Below, piece after piece: positions 1 through 5,578 of a stretch of DNA of 16,955 nucleotides. Each line of letters starts with the position of its first letter. Within the stretch, counting starts at the first letter, position 1. The position numbers and the translations under genes are program-made. Source of the stretch: Frondihabitans sp. (GTDB lineage: Bacteria > Actinomycetota > Actinomycetes > Actinomycetales > Microbacteriaceae); assembly GCA_025464735.1 (NCBI GenBank), contig JAODMX010000169.1, positions 1 to 16,955 of the forward strand, written 5' to 3'. Below the pieces are notes generated by a model. It did not search any database and was not told the DNA's origin. It saw only the letters and a program-made list of their open reading frames with translations.

Positions 1-1182
1 GCTCTCCCAGTCGAGAGCGATAAGGCCGTGTTCTCCGACGGCCTGAGGCGCGGAGAGATTCGTGAGGTGCTCGTGGATAGATACCCCCGCCTCCTTCGCT
101 CCGTCGTAATAGCGAGCAGGAACCTGATTCTTCACGTACCAGGCGAAGATGTCACCGACGCCCGACTGGCCGGCCTCGTAACCGTAAAGCCCGTCGACGA
201 TGCCACCGTCGACCACGCCGCACATGCCGGGGACCTCGCTGAGCTGGTCGGAGTTCATCACGTGGCAGGTGCTCGTGCCCATGATCGCGACCATCTGGCC
301 CGGCTCGACGGCCTGCGCAGCAGGCGCCGTCACGTGCGCGTCGACGTTGCCCACGGACACGTGGATGCCCTCGGGGAGGCCGGTCCATGCGGCCGCCTCT
401 GCGGTCAGGGTGCCCGCACTGGACCCGAGCCGGCCGATCTCGTGCGCCACCTTGCTCTCGGCGAAGTCTTCGAAGTCGGGATTGAGTGACTTCAGGAACT
501 CGCGACTCGGGTACTCGCCGTCCTGGAAGATGCCCTTGTAGCCGGCCGTGCAGGCGTTGCGGACGTACTTGCCGGTGAGCTGCCAGACGATCCAGTCGGC
601 GGCCTCGACCCAGTGCTCGGTGGCCGCGTAGACCGCCGGGTCCTCTTCGAGGAGCTGCAGCCCCTTCGCGAACTCCCACTCGCTGGAGATCAGGCCGCCG
701 TACCGCGGAAGCCAGGTTTCGCCTCGATCGCGGGCAAGCTCGTTGATTCGATCGGCCTGGCCCTGCGCCGCGTGGTGGCGCCAGAGCTTGACGTAGGCGT
801 GAGGGTGCGTCGCGTAGGCGTCGAGTTCGCTCAGCGGCGTGCCATCCGCCGTGGTTGGGACCATCGTGCAGGCGGTGAAGTCGGTGCCGATGCCGATGAC
901 CTGGGCCGGATCGATGCCCGCGGCCTTCACGGCCTCGGGCACGGCGTTCCGCAGCACCTGTCGGTAGTCGTCGGGGACCTGCAGCGCCCAGTCGGCCGGG
1001 AGCCGCTCACCCGTACCGGGAAGGGTGGTGTCGACGACAGCGTGAGGGTACTCGTGGACAGCGCTGGCGAGCTCTTCGCCATCGGAGACGCGGACCACGA
1101 CGGCCCGGCCGGAGAGGGTGCCGTAGTCAATTCCGATGACGTACTGGTCGGTCGGAATCGTCGCGGGAGGCGGTGGGGTCAT
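1..1182 (-). CDS. araB: L-ribulokinase, 5' part (runs off left edge)
   Basis: ATP-dependent kinase converting L-ribulose to L-ribulose 5-phosphate, the second step of cytoplasmic L-arabinose use. The window carries the first 394 codons of a family usually about 560 residues long; the reading frame is open to base 1. The N-terminus shows the FGGY-kinase phosphate-binding start (VIGIDYGTLSGRAVV, about residues 14-28). Later parts include GIGTDFTACT, AHEIGRLG and the ribulokinase-like stretch EPGQMVAIMGTSTCHVM. The last visible residues, HGLIALDWES, match the ribulokinase GLIALDW motif. The ATG at 1182 has an AAGGACG ribosome binding site about 7 bases upstream. Two LacI-type operators lie 24-58 bases upstream, and the gene for a LacI-family regulator lies beyond them on the same strand. 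araA and araD would be expected beyond the left edge, but they are not visible. Confidence 0.93.
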   Translation of the reverse strand, partial: MTPPPPATIPTDQYVIGIDYGTLSGRAVVVRVSDGEELASAVHEYPHAVVDTTLPGTGERLPADWALQVPDDYRQVLRNAVPEAVKAAGIDPAQVIGIGTDFTACTMVPTTADGTPLSELDAYATHPHAYVKLWRHHAAQGQADRINELARDRGETWLPRYGGLISSEWEFAKGLQLLEEDPAVYAATEHWVEAADWIVWQLTGKYVRNACTAGYKGIFQDGEYPSREFLKSLNPDFEDFAESKVAHEIGRLGSSAGTLTAEAAAWTGLPEGIHVSVGNVDAHVTAPAAQAVEPGQMVAIMGTSTCHVMNSDQLSEVPGMCGVVDGGIVDGLYGYEAGQSGVGDIFAWYVKNQVPARYYDGAKEAGVSIHEHLTNLSAPQAVGEHGLIALDWES

Positions 1183-1206
1183 GATGACGTCCTTGTCGTT
1201 GCAATG

Positions 1207-1218
1207 TTGAGCGCTCAC
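1207..1218 (-). promoter_or_regulatory. LacI-family operator 1 upstream of araB
   Basis: The plus strand reads TTGAGCGCTCAC, whose GAGCGCTC core is a perfect palindrome. It is centred 30 bases upstream of the araB start. AGCGCT cores with flanking GT/AC are typical LacI-family operators in actinobacteria, and a LacI-family gene lies just upstream. No clear -35/-10 pair could be assigned, so whether the site overlaps the promoter is unknown. Confidence 0.7.
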
Positions 1219-1228
1219 AGTTTGCCAT

Positions 1229-1240
1229 GTTAGCGCTCAC
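1229..1240 (-). promoter_or_regulatory. LacI-family operator 2 upstream of araB
   Basis: The plus strand reads GTTAGCGCTCAC, a near-palindrome sharing the AGCGCTCAC core with the site at 1207-1218. The two centres are exactly 22 bp apart, about two helical turns, so both would face the same side of the DNA. This arrangement suggests cooperative binding by the neighbouring regulator or a paralogue (inference). Confidence 0.7.
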
Positions 1241-1329
1241 TTTGGGAAGTGCCGCTGTCGCCGGTTGGCGGATCAGGAGTCTTGCGCGTGAGGCGTCGAG
1301 CGAGCGGGGCTGCCGTGCGGCACGAGGTA

Positions 1330-1454
1330 CAGATCTCCTGAATCCGGAGCGCGCACGTTCCGCGAGGCGGCCGCGCGCCGGCCGGCGGCACGGGCCGGCC
1401 GCCGGCACGGGCCGGCCGCCGGCCGCGTGCGGCGCTGCGGAGTCAGGAGTTCTG
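1330..1454. repeat. Long imperfect inverted repeat in the lacI-araB gap
   Basis: The left arm (1330-1357) begins CAGATCTCCTGAATCC. The right arm (1426-1454), read on the minus strand, begins CAGAACTCCTGACTCC. Over about 28 bases the arms differ at three positions and one inserted base. The enclosed 68 bp is almost pure G+C. A shorter third copy of the same motif (GGATCAGGAGTCTTGC) lies at 1270-1285 in the orientation of the right arm. On the minus-strand transcript the middle copy could pair with either outer copy. It could be a cis-acting RNA structure in the araB leader or read-through from lacI, a strong hairpin, or a relic of a small repetitive element. No coding potential is evident from 1241 to 1574. 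Confidence 0.6.
1389..1422. repeat. Tandem 17-bp GC-only repeat, two copies
   Basis: CACGGGCCGGCCGCCGG occurs twice back to back (1389-1405 and 1406-1422). It forms the core of the larger inverted repeat. GCCGGCGG at 1381-1388 can pair with CCGCCGGC at 1399-1406. No T-run follows on either strand, so a standard intrinsic terminator is not supported. Confidence 0.7.
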
Positions 1455-1574
1455 TGCAGGCTCGCGCGGGGAGGCCGGGGCCGGCCGACCACGGGCGGCA
1501 AACGACCTGAGTTCGCGACGGGGCGGCGCGACCGGAGGAGGGGCCGCAGGGCGCGCCCGGCAGCAGGACAGCGG

Positions 1575-2603
1575 CTAGGACGCGGGGGCCGTCGACGCAC
1601 GCACGACGAGGGCGGGCAGGGCGGCGGGAGTCGAAGCAGAGCTGGAGGCAGCGGAGGCGGCAGCAGCAACAACAGACCCGGTCAGGAGCAGCTCTTCGAG
1701 GGTCGCCATGATTTGACGTCCCAGAGCGGCGAAGTCCTGCCGCACCGTGGTCAGGGGAGGGATGAAGTGCGCAGCCTCCGGCACATCGTCGAAGCCGATG
1801 ACGCTGACCTGGGCCGGCACCGGCACTCCGCGCTCGGACAGCGCATGGAGCACTCCGAGGGCCATCTGGTCGTTGGCGCAGAAGACGGCGGTGATGTCCT
1901 CGGCGAGGCCAAGGCCGATGCGGTATCCGCTCTCCGGCGTCCAGTCTCCGCGCAGCACCTCGGGGCTCTCCAGCCCGAGCCGGTCGACAGTCTCCCGCCA
2001 GCCGCGCTCGCGTTCGCGCGCATCGATCCAGTCGGATGGCCCAGCGATGTGCGCGATGCGTCGATGTCCGAGGGTAGCGAGATGCTCGGTCGCCAGGACG
2101 GCCCCGGCGTACTGGTCGAGCGAGACCGCCACGAGTCCGTCGTGGCCGCCACTGTCTGCGGTGACGAGAGGCACCGTGACGTCGACCGCCTGGATCGCTT
2201 CGATGGCGCTGGAGTCAGGAGCGATGAGCACGATCGCCTCGACGTTCTGGCCGAGGAGCGCGTCGACCGCCGCGCGCATACCGGTGCGCATCGACTCACG
2301 GTCGGACGGTCCGAGGGTGGCGATCGAGACCTGGTATCCGGCCTGCCGGGCGGCCCCGTCGAAACCCTGCATGATGCTGGAGGGGCCGAAGAGGGGGCCG
2401 CCGGTCGAGATGAGTCCGAGCGCTCGCGTCTTGCGGCTGGCAAGGGCTCGGGCAACGGCACTCGGTCTGTAGTTGAGTTTGGCGATGGCCTGTTCGACAC
2501 GAGATCGGGTCGCGGGACGCACGTTCGGGTCGCCGTTGACGACGCGCGACACGGTCTGATGCGAGACGCCCGCCTCGGAGGCCACGTCGAAGATGTTCGC
2601 CAC
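1575..2603 (-). CDS. LacI-family transcriptional regulator
   Basis: Sugar-responsive DNA-binding repressor, 342 residues, the usual length for the family. The N-terminal helix-turn-helix is clear (IFDVASEAGVSHQTVSRVVN, residues 4-23), followed by the hinge helix region (YRPSAVARALAS, about 46-57). A periplasmic-binding-protein-like effector domain follows, with the family phrases TEHLATLGHRRIAHIAGP, ERERGW, VFCANDQMALGVL and VSVIGFDDVPEA. The end is odd: a low-complexity Ala/Ser run (about residues 317-328) is inserted before the common LVVRAST ending. The start is GTG at 2603, with no convincing ribosome binding site. The nearest operators are the two upstream of araB, so an arabinose-type regulator is likely (inference); the effector cannot be read from sequence. 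It ends 392 bases before araB and starts 63 bases after the sugar kinase gene. Confidence 0.93.
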   Translation of the reverse strand: MANIFDVASEAGVSHQTVSRVVNGDPNVRPATRSRVEQAIAKLNYRPSAVARALASRKTRALGLISTGGPLFGPSSIMQGFDGAARQAGYQVSIATLGPSDRESMRTGMRAAVDALLGQNVEAIVLIAPDSSAIEAIQAVDVTVPLVTADSGGHDGLVAVSLDQYAGAVLATEHLATLGHRRIAHIAGPSDWIDARERERGWRETVDRLGLESPEVLRGDWTPESGYRIGLGLAEDITAVFCANDQMALGVLHALSERGVPVPAQVSVIGFDDVPEAAHFIPPLTTVRQDFAALGRQIMATLEELLLTGSVVAAAASAASSSASTPAALPALVVRASTAPAS

Positions 2604-2610
2604 AGCGGGA

Positions 2611-2640
2611 GTCTAGGGCGTGCCACCAGATTGGTCGCAG
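2611..2640 (-). promoter_or_regulatory. Possible leaderless promoter of the LacI-family gene
   Basis: On the minus strand TAGACT sits 7 bases ahead of the GTG start, with GCGACC about 18 bases further upstream as a partial -35 (GAC core). Transcription would begin at or next to the start codon, which would explain the missing ribosome binding site. Leaderless transcripts are common in actinobacteria. The call rests on short motifs only. Confidence 0.3.
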
Positions 2641-2666
2641 GTGGTGGGCGGTCCGGCTTGGGCTTG

Positions 2667-3602
2667 TCACCGCGCGAGCAGGGCGTCGATTGCAGCGGAG
2701 GTCGGCGCGGTGGCGGCCCCGTGTTCCGCTACCGCGAGCGCTGCCGCCGCGTTCGCGCGCCGGGCGGCGTCCGCCAAGGACGAGCCGCGTGAGAGTGCCG
2801 CGCAGAGAACCCCGCAGTGCGTGTCACCCGCACCCGTCGTGTCGACCGCGGTGATGGCGAAGCCCGGGATCCGTTCCAGCGGGCCACCCGAGGTCGCCAC
2901 CCAGCAGCCCTCTGCCCCGTCCCGGACGATCGCGGCGCGCTGCAACCCGGGGCTCGCTTCGACCAGCCGGGCGAGCAGCACGTCGGCACCGGTGGCCGCG
3001 CGCTCCGCACCGGTCATGAGGCGTGCCTCACGGGCGTTCGCGGTCACGATGTCGGCTCGGGCGAGGAGTCGCTCGAGCGGTTCGCGGGGCAGGGTTCCGA
3101 TGAGGGGCGACGGATCGAACACGACTCGCACCGCGGTCGGCAGATCATCAAGCCAGTCGGGCACCGCACGGGCGTTCGACGGGTGGGCGAGCCCGTAACC
3201 CGAGACGACGACGATGTCGGATGCCTCGACTTCGACCCGGTCGAGCATCTCGCGGGTGAGCTCTCCCTCGGCACCGACGCGGGTGACGAAAGTGCGCTCG
3301 GCGGAGGCATCGACGAGGACGACGGAACATCCTGTGTCGAGGTCGGCCATCGTGGATCCTGCGAATGTCACCTCTTCGCGAGCCAATGCCGAGCGGACGA
3401 TGTCGGCGAACGGGCCCGTGCCGACAGGGCCCAGGTGGACGGCCTCGAGGCCGTCGCGCTGCGCGGCGACCAGCGTGTTGAACGCTCCTCCCGCCGTCAC
3501 GCTCGACGACGAGGCCAGCACGTCTCCACCTGCCTCGGGAAGGGCCGAGACCGCGAAGGCGATGTCGACGATGGCGTTGCCCGCGTGAAGGAGGCGGCTC
3601 AC
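2667..3602 (-). CDS. PfkB-family carbohydrate kinase
   Basis: Ribokinase-like ATP-dependent kinase of 311 residues that phosphorylates a sugar or nucleoside hydroxyl. The C-terminal PfkB signature AVDTTGAGDTHCG (residues 252-264) is intact, with GAGD forming the anion hole and Asp260 the expected catalytic base. The N-terminal substrate region is family-like (GNAIVDI, then GGAFNTLVAAQRDG, residues 38-51), with an aspartate after GNAI as in ribokinases. ATANAREARLMTG-type wording (residues 187-198) is also typical. The GTG start at 3602 overlaps the stop of the upstream ADP-ribosylglycohydrolase gene (GTGA, 3599-3602), so the two are probably translated together. E. coli yegV, beside yegU, is the closest known parallel. 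The substrate is not readable; a ribose- or nucleoside-derived compound is an inference. Confidence 0.9.
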   Translation of the reverse strand: MSRLLHAGNAIVDIAFAVSALPEAGGDVLASSSSVTAGGAFNTLVAAQRDGLEAVHLGPVGTGPFADIVRSALAREEVTFAGSTMADLDTGCSVVLVDASAERTFVTRVGAEGELTREMLDRVEVEASDIVVVSGYGLAHPSNARAVPDWLDDLPTAVRVVFDPSPLIGTLPREPLERLLARADIVTANAREARLMTGAERAATGADVLLARLVEASPGLQRAAIVRDGAEGCWVATSGGPLERIPGFAITAVDTTGAGDTHCGVLCAALSRGSSLADAARRANAAAALAVAEHGAATAPTSAAIDALLAR

Positions 3603-4615
3603 GTGGCACTCCCCTGCAACCGCAACGTGACGAGGCCGTCGACGAGCGGCTCCAGCCGGAGGTCGTTCACCCGGGTCACAGTAGTGACCGCCTCGACCGG
3701 CCAGACGTCGGATCCGTGGAGGGCGCCGAGAACCGCGCCGGCCATTGCTGCGATCGTGTCGGTGTCTCCGCCGAGGCCGGCCGCCTCACCGAGGGTGGCC
3801 CAGGGATCCAGGTCGAGAGACACCAGCGCGAGGGCCGCGACCACGGATTCCTGCGAGGCCACGGAGGTGCCGACCACGTCGTAGAGGGCGTCGGCCCGCA
3901 ACCCGGGTGCCACCGTCGGCAGCCACTGCCGCGCCCAGTCGAGGCGGTCGGCGATCGATCCGCCGGCGATCCAGCTGCCGCGCGCTGCACCGAGTCGCGC
4001 GGCCGCCACGGCGAGGTCGAGTGCCTCGCGGACCGTCGCGCCGTCGAGCCCTGCGCTGACGGCGGCAGCGACCGCGGCGGCGCCGGCTATTCCGAGCCCC
4101 GTGTTGTGTGTCACCGCACTGGCGTCGACGACGGCATCGACGAGGGCCGGGAGGTTGCCAGACGGCGTCGCGATCCCGACCGGAGCGATGCGCATGGCGG
4201 CACCGTTGGTCGTGCCGCCCGATCCGGCCTCGCTCACAGGGACGCCGGCGAGAATCCGGGTCACCGCAGCTTTGGTGCTCGGCCCGAGGAGGTCGAGGGA
4301 GCCGCGCTCCTGCATGCCGCGCTCCCAGGCGATCAGGCGATCGGCGAACTCGCGCGGGTCGATGCGGCCGGAGCCGTCGACGAGCAGGCCACCCAGGAGG
4401 ACGGCCTGTTCTGTGTCGTCCGTCACGGATCCGGCCGACATGCCTGCCGCAATCCTCTGACGCGGCCCGGCGCCGACGAATGTGGTGATCCGGCCGTAGT
4501 CCGCCAGGATCGCCTCGCGGGACATCGACTGCGTGGGCATCCCCAGCGCATCGCCGAGGGCCAGTCCGGTGAGCGACGCCAGAGCGCGATCGCGGAGCTG
4601 CGGCTCGCTTGTCAT
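3599..4615 (-). CDS. ADP-ribosylglycohydrolase family protein
   Basis: DraG/ARH-type dinuclear-metal hydrolase, 338 residues, acting on N- or O-glycosidic bonds of ADP-ribose or related ribosides. Both metal-binding signatures are intact: SVTDDTEQA (residues 63-71, metal ligands T-D-D) and GGDTDTIAAMAGA (residues 282-294). The usual N-terminal GLALGDALGMP (residues 17-27) and NGAAMRIAPVG are also present. No signal peptide is seen, so it is cytoplasmic. The start is ATG at 4615; GGAGG precedes it with only one base between, unusually close, but no better in-frame start exists nearby. It is coupled to the PfkB kinase by a 4-bp overlap. Some members hydrolyse nucleosides or modified ribosides rather than ADP-ribosyl-proteins, and pairing with a sugar kinase favours a catabolic role (inference). 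It is divergent from the methyltransferase gene, with 39 bp between the starts. Confidence 0.92.
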   Translation of the reverse strand: MTSEPQLRDRALASLTGLALGDALGMPTQSMSREAILADYGRITTFVGAGPRQRIAAGMSAGSVTDDTEQAVLLGGLLVDGSGRIDPREFADRLIAWERGMQERGSLDLLGPSTKAAVTRILAGVPVSEAGSGGTTNGAAMRIAPVGIATPSGNLPALVDAVVDASAVTHNTGLGIAGAAAVAAAVSAGLDGATVREALDLAVAAARLGAARGSWIAGGSIADRLDWARQWLPTVAPGLRADALYDVVGTSVASQESVVAALALVSLDLDPWATLGEAAGLGGDTDTIAAMAGAVLGALHGSDVWPVEAVTTVTRVNDLRLEPLVDGLVTLRLQGSAT

Positions 4616-4654
4616 GCCTCCATCGTGTCATCGTTGTGCGTGGAGGAGCCCACC

Positions 4655-5440
4655 ATGCACCCGATCTCGCTTGCCGCGGGCTTCGACGACGTCGTGATTC
4701 GGCTGCGGTCGTCGGGCAGCGTCTTCGCCGAAGAGGAGGCCGCGCTCCTCATCGAAGCGGCCACCGGAGGGGGTGACCTCGACGCTCTCGTCGCCCTCAG
4801 GGTGGCAGGGAAGCCGCTCGAGCAGATCCTCGGCTGGGCAGCGTTCCGGGGCCTACGAATCGCGGTCGCCGAAGGTGTCTTCGTACCGCGGAGCCGGACC
4901 AGCCTTCTGGTCGACGAAGCCCTCTCGCGCGCCCCAGGCGTCGTTCTCGACATTTGCTGCGGGTCCGGGGCGGCCGGGGCAGCTGTCGAGGCCGAGCGCC
5001 CCGAGGTCGAGGTCGTCGCCAGCGACCTCGACCCTCGGGCGGTCGCCTGCGCCCGCACGAACCTCCGGCACCCAGATCGGGTCTTCGAGGGCGACCTCTT
5101 CGATGCGCTGCCCTCGTCCTACCGGGGCCGGTTCGATGTGATCGTCGCCAACGCGCCCTACGTGCCGACCGACGAGATCGAATTCATGCCACAGGAGGCG
5201 CGACTCCACGAGCCCACGATGGCGCTGGACGGCGGAGCCGACGGCGTGGCTATCCAGCGTCGGGTCGCCCGCGGGGCGCCGGCCTGGCTCGCACCGGGCG
5301 GGGCACTCATCATCGAGACGAGCGTCCGCCAGGCCGATCTGACCGCCGCTCTGATGGCCGACGTCGGATTCTCGACCCGCATTCGACACGACGACGACCT
5401 CGACGCAACGCTTGTGATGGGAGTAGACCCTTACGAGTAG
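4655..5440 (+). CDS. PrmC-related protein-(glutamine-N5) methyltransferase, substrate unknown
   Basis: SAM-dependent methyltransferase of 261 residues, related to PrmB and PrmC, which methylate glutamine in ribosomal protein L3 and release factors. The N-terminal part has KPLEQILGWAAFRGLRI (residues 53-69) and EGVFVPRSRTSLLV, as in PrmC-type enzymes. SAM motif I is VLDICCGSGAAGAA (97-110), with acidic SDLDP following. The substrate-binding NPPY motif is NAPY here (166-169). That N-x-PY variant is the hallmark of an actinobacterial subfamily described as having no known substrate (TIGR03704-like), so this should not be named prmC. The start is ATG at 4655 with a strong GGAGGAG (4642-4648) six bases upstream. 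The same frame is open far to the left, but that is a shadow across the antisense glycohydrolase gene. It appears to stand alone. Confidence 0.9.
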   Translation: MHPISLAAGFDDVVIRLRSSGSVFAEEEAALLIEAATGGGDLDALVALRVAGKPLEQILGWAAFRGLRIAVAEGVFVPRSRTSLLVDEALSRAPGVVLDICCGSGAAGAAVEAERPEVEVVASDLDPRAVACARTNLRHPDRVFEGDLFDALPSSYRGRFDVIVANAPYVPTDEIEFMPQEARLHEPTMALDGGADGVAIQRRVARGAPAWLAPGGALIIETSVRQADLTAALMADVGFSTRIRHDDDLDATLVMGVDPYE

Positions 5441-5517
5441 CGCTCACCCGCGATCGATCCGGCCCGTTCGACACCCGGACTGGGGGTACATTCACGGATG
5501 CAGGCGCCCCGGAGGCA

Positions 5518-5546
5518 TCGACGCCCCACCAACCGGTCTGTAAACT
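5518..5546 (+). promoter_or_regulatory. Probable sigma-70-type promoter of the Wzz-like gene
   Basis: TCGACG (5518-5523) and TAAACT (5541-5546) are separated by 17 bases and match the -35 and -10 consensus well for a GC-rich genome. Transcription would begin near 5552, about 26 bases before the ATG at 5579. If real, it rules out the upstream ATG at 5498 as the main start. It is a motif match only. Confidence 0.5.
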
Positions 5547-5550
5547 GGGC

Positions 5551-5573
5551 CCAAATCGACCCGAAACGATTGG
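5551..5573 (+). promoter_or_regulatory. Leader hairpin with CCCGAAA loop before the Wzz-like gene
   Basis: CCAAATCG and CGATTGG pair as a 7-bp stem with one bulged A around the loop ACCCGAAA. The hairpin would sit at the very 5' end of the predicted message and ends 5 bases before the ATG at 5579, in place of a recognisable ribosome binding site. The same CCCGAAA loop occurs in the repeat hairpins ahead of the giant secreted protein gene (15871-15914). Confidence 0.4.
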
Positions 5574-5578
5574 CATCC

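Noticed and set aside
1227..2792. Long open frame (521 codons) on the plus strand over the LacI-family gene
   Set aside because: It is a shadow of the regulator gene and its flanks. The translation is Arg/Gly/Asp-rich without any recognisable domain and covers the inverted-repeat region.
5438..5447. TAGCGCTCAC at the end of the methyltransferase gene, identical to part of the araB operator
   Set aside because: It overlaps a stop codon, the left half-site does not match, and the nearest downstream gene is a glycan gene. Chance is the simplest explanation.
5498..5578. Upstream in-frame ATG giving a 549-residue Wzz-like protein
   Set aside because: The extra 27 codons have weak GC3, encode an Arg/Pro-rich stretch unlike Wzz N-termini, and overlap a good promoter match. 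It is kept as a possible alternative start.
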